From positions 1 through 64,000 of the forward strand of contig CADAIP010000013.1 of assembly GCA_902787975.1 (NCBI GenBank): 64,000 nucleotides of DNA, read 5' to 3'. The DNA is from Oscillospiraceae bacterium. GTDB taxonomy: Bacteria > Bacillota > Clostridia > Saccharofermentanales > Saccharofermentanaceae. The notes under the pieces are model-generated. The model saw nothing but the letters and a program-made list of their open reading frames with translations. It had not been told where the DNA came from and did not search any database. Below are positions 25,613-36,529 of the stretch, one piece after another. The position numbers and the translations under genes were made by a program. Each line of letters begins with the position of its first letter. The stretch's first letter is position 1.

Positions 25613-26587
25613 ATGACCAAAGAACAACTGCACTCATTAATTGAGAACTCCAAAGGAAACGAGAGTAATATCTGTCAGATCCATGCCATAAAAGACGGAA
25701 AGACAGTATATGAAGATTGTTGGCGCGGATTTAAGCCTGAAGATGCCATGCATGTCATGTCAGTAACCAAGGGTGTAATGTCGCTTCTTACCGGAATCGC
25801 TATCGGAAAAGGATATATTAAAAGCACTGATCAGAAAGTAATTGAGTTTTTCCCCGGCTATACCGTCAAGAGAGGCGAGAAGACAATATACGAAGTAACG
25901 TTAAAACACCTCCTGACAATGACGGCGCCATATAAATACCGCTCGGAACCATGGAAAAAGGTATGCACGTCTGATGACTGGACAAAGGCTGCGCTGGACC
26001 TTCTGGGAGGCCGTTCAGGTATTACAGGCGAGTTTAAATATGCAACTCTCGGAATACAGATTCTTGCAGGAGTTATTGAGAATGCAACCGGCGAAAAGCT
26101 AATAGATTTTGCAAACCGCAATCTGTTCCTGCCGTTGGGTATACCAGAGCATGTGATACACGGCGACAGTTCCAAAGAAGACCAGTTCGATTTTGTGATG
26201 AATAAGAATCCCAGAAAAAACGAATGGTATTCAGATCCTAAAGATGTTGTCACGGCCGGCTGGGGATTATGCCTGTCAGCATGGGATATGGCAAAGCTCG
26301 GTGAGCTCGTACTGGATAATGGCAGGGATTTAATTCCCGAGAGTTATATTACTGATATGCTTACTCCCAAGCTGAAACTTGGAGAGCGTTTTGGCTATAT
26401 GGGTTACGGTTATCTGTGGTATAAGCCCGTAGAAGACCATGAAGCATATGCGGCAATAGGCGATGGCGGGAACATTATCTATGTGAACAGAAAAGAGAAT
26501 GTTTCTGTCGGAATCACAGGAACATTCAAGCCTTTGATATTCGACAGGTTCGATTTCATCGAGAAGAACGTCCTGCCGCTTGTCTGA
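25613..26587 (+). CDS. Beta-lactamase-related serine hydrolase
   Basis: A 324-residue protein of the class C beta-lactamase/penicillin-binding fold. Ser50 and Lys53 form the SxxK motif in MSVTKGVMS. The second motif reads FKYATLGIQ, with Tyr retained but Thr where Asn is usual. The third is near IGDGGN instead of KTG. These enzymes are esterases or D-amino acid peptidases; lack of a signal peptide points to a cytosolic hydrolase rather than resistance. I chose ATG 25613 over TTG 25577, with a weak CGAGGC site upstream. Confidence 0.83.
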   Translation: MTKEQLHSLIENSKGNESNICQIHAIKDGKTVYEDCWRGFKPEDAMHVMSVTKGVMSLLTGIAIGKGYIKSTDQKVIEFFPGYTVKRGEKTIYEVTLKHLLTMTAPYKYRSEPWKKVCTSDDWTKAALDLLGGRSGITGEFKYATLGIQILAGVIENATGEKLIDFANRNLFLPLGIPEHVIHGDSSKEDQFDFVMNKNPRKNEWYSDPKDVVTAGWGLCLSAWDMAKLGELVLDNGRDLIPESYITDMLTPKLKLGERFGYMGYGYLWYKPVEDHEAYAAIGDGGNIIYVNRKENVSVGITGTFKPLIFDRFDFIEKNVLPLV

Positions 26588-26629
26588 GTATATGTTGTAT
26601 AATAGCGCCAATACTTTCCGGAGGCATAT

Positions 26630-29161
26630 ATGAAAAGAATTAACGGAGCCATAGCTTTAATACTTGCAGGAGCAGTGTTGCTTACTGCATGCGATAAGGG
26701 ACAGGGAACTGTTACAGATGAATCTTCAGCTGACTCTTCTGCGGCTGTATCTTCCGGTGATACGGAAACATCGCAGACAGACTCGTTTACAGGTGCTTCC
26801 GGCGGAGCACATTCTACTTCAGAACTTACCGAGTTTGGCCGCGGTTACGAAGGTATCGAAGGAACCGGTGATTACAACTATGGCGAAGCGCTTCAGAAAT
26901 CATTGCTCTTCTATGAGCTTCAAAGAAGCGGAGTGCTTCCCGAACAGACAAGATGCAACTGGAGAGGTGATTCAGGTCTTACTGACGGCGCTGACAATAA
27001 TCTTGATCTTACAGGCGGATGGTATGATGCGGGTGACCACGTAAAGTTCAATCTCCCGATGGCATATTCTGCCGCCATGCTCGGCTGGTCAGTGTACGAA
27101 GACCGCGAAGCGTACGAACAGAGCGGTCAGCTTGAATATATCCTTGGTGATATTAAGTGGGTCACGGATTACCTTATCAAGTGTCATCCTGAAGATGAAG
27201 TATTCTACTATCAGGTAGGTGACGGAAATGCGGATCACTCCTGGTGGGGACCTTGTGAGGTCATGACAATGAACAGGCCGTCTTACTGTGTAACAAAGGA
27301 TAACCCGGGTTCTGCAGTAGTCGGAGAGGCCGCAGCTGCTTTGGCGGTTGCTTCCATCGTGTTTGAGGATACGGACAAGGAATATGCCGCTCTCTGTCTT
27401 GAACATGCAAAAAGTCTTTATGCGTTTTCCGATTCGACAAGAAGTGATTCCGGATATACCGCTGCAAACGGTTTCTATAATTCATGGAGCGGATATTACG
27501 ATGAGCTTGCATGGGCAGGCTGCTGGCTCTATCTATCCACCGGAGACAAAGCTTATCTTGATAACGCTAAAGCCTGCATCAAAGAAGCCAACCAGGACTA
27601 TAACTGGGCTCTTTGCTGGGATGACGTTCACATCGGCGCAGATCTTTTGCTTGCAAAGATCACAAAGGAGAATACCTATAAGGATGCGGTTCAAAAGCAC
27701 CTGGATTTCTGGTCCTGCGGCACATCTGACGGTGAGAGGATAACTTATTCACCAAAGGGTCTTGCATGGCTTGACCAGTGGGGTTCGCTCAGATATTCAA
27801 CTACTACAGCTTTTGTAGCATCCGTATACAGCAGATGGGAAGGCTGTCCTTCAGACAAAGTATCGGTCTATTGGGATTTTGCAGAGTCACAGGCAAACTA
27901 TGCTCTTGGTTCTTCAGGCAGATCTTTTGTATGCGGCTTCGGCGAAAATGCACCGGAGCATCCGCACCACAGAACAAGCCAGGGCTCTTATTGTGACAAC
28001 ATGAATGAACCGGGTGAAGCAAGACATACATTGTATGGCGCGCTTGTAGGCGGCCCTGATGCATCTGACGGTTATACGGATACTGTAAGCGATTACAACA
28101 AAAATGAGGTTGCCTGCGATTACAATGCCGGATTTACGGGCCTTATGGCTGCCATGTATTCAAAATATCACGGTCAGACCCTGATCGATTTCGGTGCTGT
28201 AGAAGAAGTTCCTGCCGGTGAATACTCCACGGAATGCGGTATCAATGTTGAAGGCCCCGGCTTCGTTGAGATAAAGGCTTTTATTTACAACCAGACCGCA
28301 TGGCCTGCAAGAGCTGCCGAGAATCTTGAATTCAGATATTTCGTTGATCTGTCTGAGGTTTTTGAAGCAGGCGGCAACATCACCGATGTAAGCGTCAGTA
28401 TGAACTACATCCAGATGGGCAAGGTTGACGGCCTAAAGGTCTGGAATGAGGAAAACCACATCTATTATGTATCTGTAATTTTCGACGACGGCAAATTAAG
28501 TCCGGTAGGACAGTCCTATTACAGATCAGAGATACAGGTGAGGATCTCAAATGAAAGCGGTGTGTGGGATAACAGCAACGATTATTCATATAACTACGGC
28601 GCTGTCCTTATGGATGACGGCAAGCTGGTATATGGAGTCCTTCCTGACGGGGAAGGCACCGGTTCAGGCGGATCTGCAGGCGGTTCGTTACCGGCCCAGA
28701 CTACAGCTCCTACTCAGAACCACTCTGCCGGAGGTCAGGCTGCCGTAGGAGATCTTCAGGTCACAATGACTTATAACGATAATTCTTCCACTGTTAATGC
28801 CATAGCAGGAACACTGGAGATCAAGAATACCGGCAGTGATCCTGTTGATCTGTCCGGCCTTTGGATCAATTACTACTTTACTGCCGAAGGCGGTAATATG
28901 GTGTTTGACTGCTATCACGCTGCGATCAACTCTTCTTCCGGCCAATATACGGCACTGACTGATAATGTAACAGGTGAATTCTTTTCATGTTCCGGTGAAG
29001 ACAGGGATACATGCCTTTCTATATGTCCCGGAACGGGCACTCTTGAAGAAGGCGATACGCTGACGATCAGTTTCAGCTGTCATAAGAACAATTGGGAGAA
29101 TATGGACCTTTCCAACGACTGGTCCCATAAGAGCGTTGATAATATCGAAATAGTCGCTTAA
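26630..29161 (+). CDS. GH9 endoglucanase lipoprotein with two CBM3 modules
   Basis: An 843-residue extracellular cellulase. The signal ends in LLTAC (Cys21), so it should be lipid-anchored to the membrane surface. After a Ser/Thr linker, the GH9 domain (about 82-515) has the catalytic-base region [10 protein letters not shown] (Asp133, Asp136), the HPHHR motif and the acid Glu493 in [10 protein letters not shown]. It is followed by a CBM3c-like module (about 525-672) that normally helps processivity, a Gly/Ser/Pro linker, and a second CBM3 (about 705-843) for crystalline cellulose. This is the common GH9-CBM3c-CBM3 layout. GGAGG precedes the ATG, with a TATAAT box at 26598-26603. Confidence 0.93.
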   Translation: MKRINGAIALILAGAVLLTACDKGQGTVTDESSADSSAAVSSGDTETSQTDSFTGASGGAHSTSELTEFGRGYEGIEGTGDYNYGEALQKSLLFYELQRSGVLPEQTRCNWRGDSGLTDGADNNLDLTGGWYDAGDHVKFNLPMAYSAAMLGWSVYEDREAYEQSGQLEYILGDIKWVTDYLIKCHPEDEVFYYQVGDGNADHSWWGPCEVMTMNRPSYCVTKDNPGSAVVGEAAAALAVASIVFEDTDKEYAALCLEHAKSLYAFSDSTRSDSGYTAANGFYNSWSGYYDELAWAGCWLYLSTGDKAYLDNAKACIKEANQDYNWALCWDDVHIGADLLLAKITKENTYKDAVQKHLDFWSCGTSDGERITYSPKGLAWLDQWGSLRYSTTTAFVASVYSRWEGCPSDKVSVYWDFAESQANYALGSSGRSFVCGFGENAPEHPHHRTSQGSYCDNMNEPGEARHTLYGALVGGPDASDGYTDTVSDYNKNEVACDYNAGFTGLMAAMYSKYHGQTLIDFGAVEEVPAGEYSTECGINVEGPGFVEIKAFIYNQTAWPARAAENLEFRYFVDLSEVFEAGGNITDVSVSMNYIQMGKVDGLKVWNEENHIYYVSVIFDDGKLSPVGQSYYRSEIQVRISNESGVWDNSNDYSYNYGAVLMDDGKLVYGVLPDGEGTGSGGSAGGSLPAQTTAPTQNHSAGGQAAVGDLQVTMTYNDNSSTVNAIAGTLEIKNTGSDPVDLSGLWINYYFTAEGGNMVFDCYHAAINSSSGQYTALTDNVTGEFFSCSGEDRDTCLSICPGTGTLEEGDTLTISFSCHKNNWENMDLSNDWSHKSVDNIEIVA

Positions 29162-29192
29162 ACCCGGAAAAACGCAAAAAACAAACGGAAAA

Positions 29193-29226
29193 ATTAATGG
29201 GGCAGTTGCGAAACTGTCCCATTAAT
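29193..29226. terminator. Strong hairpin between cellulase and addB
   Basis: A 15-bp stem, ATTAATGGGGCAGTT / AACTGTCCCATTAAT with one G-U pair, closes a GCGA tetraloop. It begins 31 nt after the cellulase stop. No T-run follows, so termination may be factor-dependent, or the hairpin may protect the mRNA end. Confidence 0.6.
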
Positions 29227-29230
29227 CGCT

Positions 29231-29258
29231 TTGCAAAAATATTGCTGAATCGTAAAAT
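29231..29258 (+). promoter_or_regulatory. Promoter of addB-addA
   Basis: TTGCAA (29231-29236) and TAAAAT (29253-29258) are separated by 16 nt, directly after the hairpin and 30 nt before the addB start. Confidence 0.55.
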
Positions 29259-29287
29259 CTAAGCAGAAAGATTTTCGAGGTAGCAGT

Positions 29288-32200
29288 ATGATCAGATTTA
29301 AGACTTACAGCGCGATAAAGCCTGTTTCGTGTGAGATTATCGAGAGCTCTGTCAGGGATAATCCCGGCAAGGAGATAGTTTTTGTTGCGCCTGAGTTTTC
29401 CAAGGCACAGGTAGAGCGTGAAGTCCTCGGGTTTAAGGAGAACGTTGCACACCTGGGTAATACCATCGATACGGGCAGCGGGCTTCTCACTTTGTCTTCT
29501 TCGCTGGTGTCAGGTGATGTCTTAAGTTTCCGTAAGCTTGCGGGCAATATCCTTGATGACCTTGGCACCAATTATGTTGCCGAGGGCGGTGAGATCATGC
29601 TCCGTAACGCCATCTATAACATCCTTGCAACCAACAAAAACAAGCTGAATGCATTCGGCACATTATCTTCGAGAATAGACTATATCAACATGATGATCGC
29701 TCTCCTTGGAGATTTCTCAAGATACGGTGTCGGCATCGATGACATCGACAAGGCCATTAAGGCTCTTGAGAATACATCTTCAACTGTTGCTTTTATCAAC
29801 AAACTCAAGGATCTTCACCTTATCATGAGCGAGCTTGAAGAGCTGAATGGAATGTATGGTCTTAATCTTCTCAGAGAGCCCATTGCTCTGGCATGTGACA
29901 AACTGTCTTTATTCATCTCGGGAGAGCTCAAGACCAGGCGAAGAAGCGCTTTGGACCAGCTTAAGAATTCGGTTATCGTTTTTGTCGGATTCGGCGCGAC
30001 ACGTATGCTTACTCCCAAAGAGATAAGACTGGTTTCTCTTTTGTCGGAACTCGGATGTGAAGTTGAGTTTAATGTTCTTACAGGCAATGCAGACACAAAG
30101 TTCTCTTCCGTTTATAAGAATGGTGAAGATTTCCGTGCAATGCTTGAAGGTCTTGGTGCTACAGGAAAAGAGATTGCTATTTCGGATAATGCTCCTGAAT
30201 TAAAGACTCTGATAGAGGGTATAGCCACTGATATCAAGCCCGAGAGGTTCGATACGGCAGGCAAGGTCAGACTTGCTGAACTCTCCGGCATCGATGACAG
30301 AGTCGGATATATCTTCAGTGAGATCATTGACCTTACCAGAAACCATGGTTACAGATACCGTGACATCAGGATCATCTGCTGCAATGAAGACATCATGAGC
30401 AGAATGAGGAGCACGGCTGAGATCTATGGTCTTGATGTCTTTATCGACCGCAAGATCGCTTTGGGCGGAACAGTAGTTCCGTACATGATGCAGATCCTTC
30501 TTGAGCTCCCGAGATACGGATATACACTCGAACTCATAATGAAGGCTATGCGTTCCGGAATGCTCAGGATACCTCCGTACATTGCCGACAGCTTTGAGAA
30601 TTTCTGCTATGCCAAAAACATCACGGACCAGGGAAGGATCTTTGATCCTGAAGCTTATGCCGAACCTGACGATGAGAATGCCAAAAAGCGCAGACTCTGG
30701 ATATTTGAGAATACCGTACCCGGGTATAAGGAAGGCTTCGTAGACTGCGGGAAGTTCTTCTACGAATACGTGGTAGTACGTTCGCTCATTCCTTTGAAGG
30801 AAGCATGTGAATCTATATACGCTGAGAAGACTCTTTCCGGCAAGGCAATGGCAAGCCTTAAATATCTTGACAGTGTACGTGGTTTCATTGAGCCTTTGAG
30901 AGACGAGTTTTCTGCAAGAGGCGATGATGCTGCGGCTGTAGCATTGGTCAGAGGATACGATGAACTTGTAAGTCTTTTGATGTGTTCAACACATGAGATG
31001 AATAATTGTGAGATCAGCCAGAAGGATTTCATTTCGATGCTCCGTACCGACATGAGGAACCGCACGGAAGGAACGATCCCTCTGAAGGTTGACTCTATTG
31101 AGATAACAACACCCGAGCATGCCTTTGTAACGCCCTGTAAGGTGCTTTTCATCATCGGTGCCCAGAAAGATAACTTCCCTTACATGAGAATGCGTGAGGG
31201 GCTTCTCAGCGGCATAGAGCTGAAGGCATTATCTGCTTCAACAGAAGACATAGAACTTCCGGATAAAGCCGAGAGTAAGATGAGGGAAGAATTCGTAACG
31301 GCATGTCTTGATCTTGGCGCAGCTGCCGACATTATCTACATGGTCCATGAATACGGTGCCCCCAAAAGCCGTATATTCGAATATCTTGAACTGTATGTTG
31401 ATGAGAAATTCCATATAGTCAACACTTTCAAAAATCCTATTGCTGGACAGGCAGTGAAGTTCAGACATGATTATGAGAAGGCTAAGATTCCTGTAGACAT
31501 CATGGACAGGCTTCTTACAAACAGAAAGGAAGACGGCACTAAGGGCAAGATCATCTTTGCGAGCGTTTCCTCGATCGAAAGCTACAGACAGTGTGCTTTC
31601 CAGTTCATGCTCGACAGAGAGCTCAGGATAAGCCCCAGGGAAGATAATACGAGAATACAGCCAAACTCATTCGGAAGCCTTATTCACGGTATGTTTGAGA
31701 ATGCTTACAGAACACTTCGTGATGACAGCGGTAAAAATCCTGATAAGTTTAAAAAGATGGCTCAGGAACTGCTTGATGACGAGCAGAAATATAATGAATT
31801 TGCAGATAAATGTCTTAAAGCGTCTGTCTCTTCGAGAGCTTCTTTCGGTTCGGTAGATAGAGACGGAAATCCTAAGGACAAAGTCTTTGAGATGGATACA
31901 TATGCAAAACTTAGAAGAATGTTTACCAAGATGTTCCGTGATGTTCTTTCTGACTCAGTATCGACAGAGTTTGTTCCTGAAGGCGTAGAAGAGAAAATAG
32001 GCCAGGGTAATCTTGTGCTCGATGTACCATACGAAGGAATCGATCTCAGATTCAGCGGATTCATCGACAGATACGATACGAAGATTTCTGATGATGGGAA
32101 GATCCATGTCAGAACCATCGACTATAAGAGCGGTGATAAGGCAGTGGATTCATCAGAACTTCTTAACGGTACTCAGATCCAGCTTCCTGCATATTCAGGA

Positions 32201-32737
32201 GCGATCCTCGATATGAATGCCAAAGCAGGAAAAGATGCCGTCATTGACGATTACGGATATGTTCTTGTAGGTCTTAAAGCCAAAGACGACGGAGAGCCTC
32301 TCGTATGTCTTCCGCAGCTTGCCGGATATAACGATGAAGCCGTGAAGATAGCAATCAAATACTCGAAGCACATAATCAAGGAAAGCATCGATCAGATAGC
32401 AGAAGGCAAGGCTGATGCGATAACGGCAGAACCGCATATCAAACTCTGTAATTACTGCAGTTACAGAGGATACTGCGGCAACGATCCGTCCTTCTCAAAA
32501 GGCAGGGCACAGATCAATACAGGCAGCAGCAGTGAATATGGAAAAGTTGTTGCCAACTGTGAGAAATCAGCAGAGCCTACAAAGTCCGGAAAACCCAGAA
32601 AAGACTATGGCTACGATGGTGTTACCAAGAAGATCGGTGCAGATAAGAACATGAGTAAAGACGACAGACGCGCCATCCTTGCGATGAAGGATATTCTTGA
32701 AGGAAAAAGCGCTGAAGACAGTGGAAAGGAGGAGTAA
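29288..32737 (+). CDS. addB: ATP-dependent helicase/nuclease subunit AddB
   Basis: A 1149-residue subunit of the AddAB helicase-nuclease that resects double-strand breaks and loads recombinase at Chi-like sites. The C-terminal RecB-type nuclease has the metal-binding TIDYKSGDKA at about 942. The Fe-S cysteines expected of AddB are visible: one in SYRQCAFQF (about 776) and three in CNYCSYRGYC (about 1053-1062). I see no Walker A at the N-terminus, so this resembles the RexB-like branch in which helicase activity rests with the partner. A start ATG lies after CGAGGTAG. addA follows 3 nt after the stop. Confidence 0.9.
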   Translation: MIRFKTYSAIKPVSCEIIESSVRDNPGKEIVFVAPEFSKAQVEREVLGFKENVAHLGNTIDTGSGLLTLSSSLVSGDVLSFRKLAGNILDDLGTNYVAEGGEIMLRNAIYNILATNKNKLNAFGTLSSRIDYINMMIALLGDFSRYGVGIDDIDKAIKALENTSSTVAFINKLKDLHLIMSELEELNGMYGLNLLREPIALACDKLSLFISGELKTRRRSALDQLKNSVIVFVGFGATRMLTPKEIRLVSLLSELGCEVEFNVLTGNADTKFSSVYKNGEDFRAMLEGLGATGKEIAISDNAPELKTLIEGIATDIKPERFDTAGKVRLAELSGIDDRVGYIFSEIIDLTRNHGYRYRDIRIICCNEDIMSRMRSTAEIYGLDVFIDRKIALGGTVVPYMMQILLELPRYGYTLELIMKAMRSGMLRIPPYIADSFENFCYAKNITDQGRIFDPEAYAEPDDENAKKRRLWIFENTVPGYKEGFVDCGKFFYEYVVVRSLIPLKEACESIYAEKTLSGKAMASLKYLDSVRGFIEPLRDEFSARGDDAAAVALVRGYDELVSLLMCSTHEMNNCEISQKDFISMLRTDMRNRTEGTIPLKVDSIEITTPEHAFVTPCKVLFIIGAQKDNFPYMRMREGLLSGIELKALSASTEDIELPDKAESKMREEFVTACLDLGAAADIIYMVHEYGAPKSRIFEYLELYVDEKFHIVNTFKNPIAGQAVKFRHDYEKAKIPVDIMDRLLTNRKEDGTKGKIIFASVSSIESYRQCAFQFMLDRELRISPREDNTRIQPNSFGSLIHGMFENAYRTLRDDSGKNPDKFKKMAQELLDDEQKYNEFADKCLKASVSSRASFGSVDRDGNPKDKVFEMDTYAKLRRMFTKMFRDVLSDSVSTEFVPEGVEEKIGQGNLVLDVPYEGIDLRFSGFIDRYDTKISDDGKIHVRTIDYKSGDKAVDSSELLNGTQIQLPAYSGAILDMNAKAGKDAVIDDYGYVLVGLKAKDDGEPLVCLPQLAGYNDEAVKIAIKYSKHIIKESIDQIAEGKADAITAEPHIKLCNYCSYRGYCGNDPSFSKGRAQINTGSSSEYGKVVANCEKSAEPTKSGKPRKDYGYDGVTKKIGADKNMSKDDRRAILAMKDILEGKSAEDSGKEE

Positions 32738-32740
32738 GTT

Positions 32741-35700
32741 ATGAAGTTTTCAGATGAACAGAATGCGATCATAAACGCAAAGCTTGATAACAACCTCGTT
32801 TCCGCTTCCGCCGGTTCCGGTAAGACAACGGTTCTTACAGCCAGAATAGGTGACGAGGTAATGAGTGGTGCTCTCTCAGTAGATGCGATGCTCGTTGTTA
32901 CGTTCACGGAAGATGCTGCAGCTCACATGGCCGAGAAGATCGAAGAGAAACTCAGGTCATTAAGAAACGAAGCAGTAGCAAATGGTGATACAGATCGTGC
33001 CTCACGTCTTTCAGCTCAGATCGATCTTTTGCCTAATGCATATATCCAGACGATGCATGGATTCTGTTCCCGTGTCATTAAGGAGAAAGGATATCTTCTT
33101 TCAGACGGTCCCATGGCTGAATTTACCGATCCGTCATGCAGGATCATTACCGAAAGCGAGCAGGGAGTTTTGCTCCAGTCGGCCGTGGATTATGCAATCC
33201 GAGATCTTTATGCTGATTGCAAGACAGAAGAGGATCCTTTTATCAGGTTTACCAGAAGATTTGGTGACGGAAGAAGCGACATGACGCTTGTTAATATTGT
33301 CACGGGTACATATAAGACATTACGAAGCCTTCCTGATTATCTCGATAAGTGCGAAGAGTTTGTTAAAGAACGTAAAGACCGTGATGCCCAAGGTCTGGTC
33401 ATGTACTTTGAAGGAGATAATGACATTCCGGGAAGGATCGTGAAGTATCTGACGGATATCAAAAAGATACTTGTGAGCAGCGATTTTGCATCCATGCTTG
33501 AATCTCATGACACTTACCGGATCGTTGAGGAATATACCAACGAAGAATTCATCAGTGAGGTTTCCGGCAGGATCGACCAGGTAGTTGAAGATTACAAGAC
33601 ACATAGCGGTGCAGATTTCTTCGGATATCTGAAGCCGGTAAAAGAGTTGTCGCTGCTTAATTTCAAAGGTCTTTTCAGAAATGCTGATCTCAAGGGTGAT
33701 GACAGTCCGTTGCATGCTTTGATCTCGCTCAGGCATTTTATCGATCCCGGAAAGTGGGCAGATACCAAGTACGACAACCCGCTTGATCTTCCTGAAGAAT
33801 ATGGAAATCTGATGGGATTTGATCTTGAGACTATTCTTGCAAATCAGAAAGCAGGAACCGAAGCTTCTGAATGCTTTGTGGAACTGCTTAAGAGAACTGA
33901 CAAGTTCTATGCGGAATTGAAGAACGGCATGCACGGAATGGATTATTCAGACCTTGAGCATACGGCCTATGAGATCCTGAAAACTGATGAGGCATCCGAA
34001 TTCTACCGCGCGAAATTCACTGAGATCTTTGTCGATGAATATCAGGACAACACAAGACTTCAGGATAAGATAATCGAGACTTTCGAACGCAAAGAAGGAA
34101 ACGTTTTCAGAGTCGGCGACATCAAGCAGAGCATCTATAAATTCCGTTTTGCAGATCCGAAGATCTTCGGAAGCAGAATGGATGCTTACAGCAGCGATCC
34201 GTCATTGGGAAAGGTTCACTATCTCAAGGAGAATCACAGAAGCACATGTGAGATCCTTGCTTTTGCAAACTATGTCTTCGGACAGACAATGAGCAGGGAA
34301 GCATCAGAGATCGAATACGACGATACCCAGCGTCTTAGTAAGGCTGTTGAGTCAAAACACGGTTCCATACCCAGGATCGTTGTTGCTGATAAAGGACTTC
34401 CGAAGAATGAAGACGGCGACAGGACAGAGCCTGATACAAAGGCTGTATATGCGGCAGTCGAGAGCGAAGTCAGAAGATATCTTGAAGAATGTACGAGAGT
34501 TGACGGAAGTAAAACAGAGTTCAAGGACATCTGTATCCTTACGGCATCGAATAACCAGGCCGAGAACATCGCGAGATATCTTAACGGCTGCACTCTCAAA
34601 GACGGAAGAAAGATCGAAGCATCAGGCCGTTTTACGACAGATGTTTTTGAAGACCGTGACATACACAGACTCATCAATTTCCTCATCTGTCTCGGCAACG
34701 AATACAGAGATGAATACCTTGCGGGAGTAATGCTTTCCAACTATAAGTTCTCGAACTTCACTGTTGAAGAACTTGCTTCGATTCAGGCATTCATTCATGA
34801 GCTTGAAGGTCAGTCACTTGATAAGGAACCTCTGATGTTAAGGCTGAGAGTTTACATCGATAAGTGTGACTCTGAACTTGCATCACGTGTTAAGGGATTT
34901 GTAGATGTCTTTGACAGGATAAGAATGAGTTCTATGGTAACGGATATCGATGACATAATCGAACTTATCTACCGAGAGACCGGAATCAAGGCTACGCTTG
35001 AGGCAAGAGAAGGCGACAGCAGCAAGTTTGATGTCTTTAAGGACTGGCTGTCTGAGAGCTTCAAGAGAAGAGGTTCTGACGTATCAGGCATATCTTCAGA
35101 ACTTGAGCAGATGAAGATACAGATCAAGAAAGCTGATATCGAGATCGTTGATGCAAACAAGAACAAAATTACGACCATGACGGTACACAAGAGCAAAGGT
35201 CTTGAATACCCGTTTGTCATTCTTGTTGCGACAGGCGGACAGGATGAGAGGAAGGATAATCTCTCGAGCATCATGTTTGATCGTGACGATGGTTTTATCA
35301 CAGAAGACTACGACTTCGACAACATTACCAGGAGCCATTCTTTTGAGCAGTACATTTACAAAATGAAGATGAGGCTTGCTTCAAATTCGGAGACGGTAAG
35401 GCTCCTTTATGTTGCACTGACCAGGGCAGAAGAAAGCTTGTCTGTAATTACATGCTGTGATTTCACTGACGACGGCAAATCGAGTGCGATCAGAAAAGCT
35501 TTCACTCAGGCAGTGGATTACGAAGACAGGGCATTCGACAAACGTCACTGGCTCGCAGGAGACATGAAACTTCCATATTGCCTTTTCAGCGCTCTTGCCA
35601 GAAGTGAAGACGGAGATGAGTTAAGAGACCTTGCAAGATCAGGTGATCTTAAACCGTCTAATGCGGTCCCGTTCTTTGACCTCGAAGGCAACAAGACTAA

Positions 35701-36529
35701 GGGTTACGAAGTCGTAAAGGTGCCTGCTGACAAGGTCATAGAACTCTACGATGCACATAACCAGGCAAACCGGGGTGAAGAGAAGGAAGATGAGAAGGAA
35801 GAAGATGATAAGGATCTCTTCGATCCGGAAGGAAAACTGATCCTTCCTCCTTATGAGCATCAGGAGAGTGTTGATATTCCGTTCAAGGTTTCCGTTACCG
35901 GAATCGGCGGGGAAGGAAAGCCTTCTGATACAACGCATGTCGACCTTCAGATCAGGGGCATTGATGATTTTGAAAGCGCCAATATCTCGATGCTTACTGC
36001 TGCCAACAAAGGTACGATACTCCACAGGATAATGAGATTCATTGACCTTGAAGGATTAAGGGAAGGTAACATTTCTTTTGAAGACGAGATCAAAGAACTC
36101 ATAAGGTCAGGTTATCTCAATATCTGCACTCCTGCAGATGCCATGGAAGTCGCTTTTGAATTTGAAGAAGGCATAATGGCATTCTGCAAAGACGGCAGAT
36201 GTGAAGATATCATCAGAAGTTTTGAAGACGGATCTGCACGTTCCGAGAAACCGATCGTATTTGCGGTCTACATCAATGGCAATGAAGGCGATTCGGCGCT
36301 TGTCCAGGGAATCATCGACCTGATCTATAAGACATCTGAAGGTTATACGATCCTCGACTATAAGACGGACCGCTTGAGCGGCAAAAGCCCTGAAGAGCGG
36401 GCAAAAGAAGCAAGGGAGAGACATGCGTTCCAGCTTAACAGCTATGCTGCAGCATGCGAAGAGGACGGCGTGAAGGTCGCTCACAAACTTTTGTATCTTG
36501 TCCGTTACGGGGAGTTTGTCGAAGTTTAA
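32741..36529 (+). CDS. addA: ATP-dependent helicase/nuclease subunit AddA
   Basis: A 1262-residue UvrD-type helicase plus nuclease. The Walker A motif is SASAGSGKTT at residues 21-30; the Walker B-like VDEYQDNT is near 430; the helicase motif TMTVHKSKGLEYPFVI is near 810; YVALTRAEESL follows. The C-terminal RecB-type nuclease has ILDYKTDRLSG at about 1204 with QLNSYAAA after it. AddA and AddB form a heterodimer acting on DNA ends. AAGGAGGAG lies just upstream of the ATG. The 3' end overlaps the convergent tadA by 4 nt. A glutamate-rich stretch (about 1012-1026) looks like a flexible linker. Confidence 0.95.
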   Translation: MKFSDEQNAIINAKLDNNLVSASAGSGKTTVLTARIGDEVMSGALSVDAMLVVTFTEDAAAHMAEKIEEKLRSLRNEAVANGDTDRASRLSAQIDLLPNAYIQTMHGFCSRVIKEKGYLLSDGPMAEFTDPSCRIITESEQGVLLQSAVDYAIRDLYADCKTEEDPFIRFTRRFGDGRSDMTLVNIVTGTYKTLRSLPDYLDKCEEFVKERKDRDAQGLVMYFEGDNDIPGRIVKYLTDIKKILVSSDFASMLESHDTYRIVEEYTNEEFISEVSGRIDQVVEDYKTHSGADFFGYLKPVKELSLLNFKGLFRNADLKGDDSPLHALISLRHFIDPGKWADTKYDNPLDLPEEYGNLMGFDLETILANQKAGTEASECFVELLKRTDKFYAELKNGMHGMDYSDLEHTAYEILKTDEASEFYRAKFTEIFVDEYQDNTRLQDKIIETFERKEGNVFRVGDIKQSIYKFRFADPKIFGSRMDAYSSDPSLGKVHYLKENHRSTCEILAFANYVFGQTMSREASEIEYDDTQRLSKAVESKHGSIPRIVVADKGLPKNEDGDRTEPDTKAVYAAVESEVRRYLEECTRVDGSKTEFKDICILTASNNQAENIARYLNGCTLKDGRKIEASGRFTTDVFEDRDIHRLINFLICLGNEYRDEYLAGVMLSNYKFSNFTVEELASIQAFIHELEGQSLDKEPLMLRLRVYIDKCDSELASRVKGFVDVFDRIRMSSMVTDIDDIIELIYRETGIKATLEAREGDSSKFDVFKDWLSESFKRRGSDVSGISSELEQMKIQIKKADIEIVDANKNKITTMTVHKSKGLEYPFVILVATGGQDERKDNLSSIMFDRDDGFITEDYDFDNITRSHSFEQYIYKMKMRLASNSETVRLLYVALTRAEESLSVITCCDFTDDGKSSAIRKAFTQAVDYEDRAFDKRHWLAGDMKLPYCLFSALARSEDGDELRDLARSGDLKPSNAVPFFDLEGNKTKGYEVVKVPADKVIELYDAHNQANRGEEKEDEKEEDDKDLFDPEGKLILPPYEHQESVDIPFKVSVTGIGGEGKPSDTTHVDLQIRGIDDFESANISMLTAANKGTILHRIMRFIDLEGLREGNISFEDEIKELIRSGYLNICTPADAMEVAFEFEEGIMAFCKDGRCEDIIRSFEDGSARSEKPIVFAVYINGNEGDSALVQGIIDLIYKTSEGYTILDYKTDRLSGKSPEERAKEARERHAFQLNSYAAACEEDGVKVAHKLLYLVRYGEFVEV

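Noticed and set aside
30760..31155. Minus-strand 131-residue frame inside addB
   Set aside because: It mirrors addB codons, has no ribosome site and lies within a gene with clear motifs in frame.
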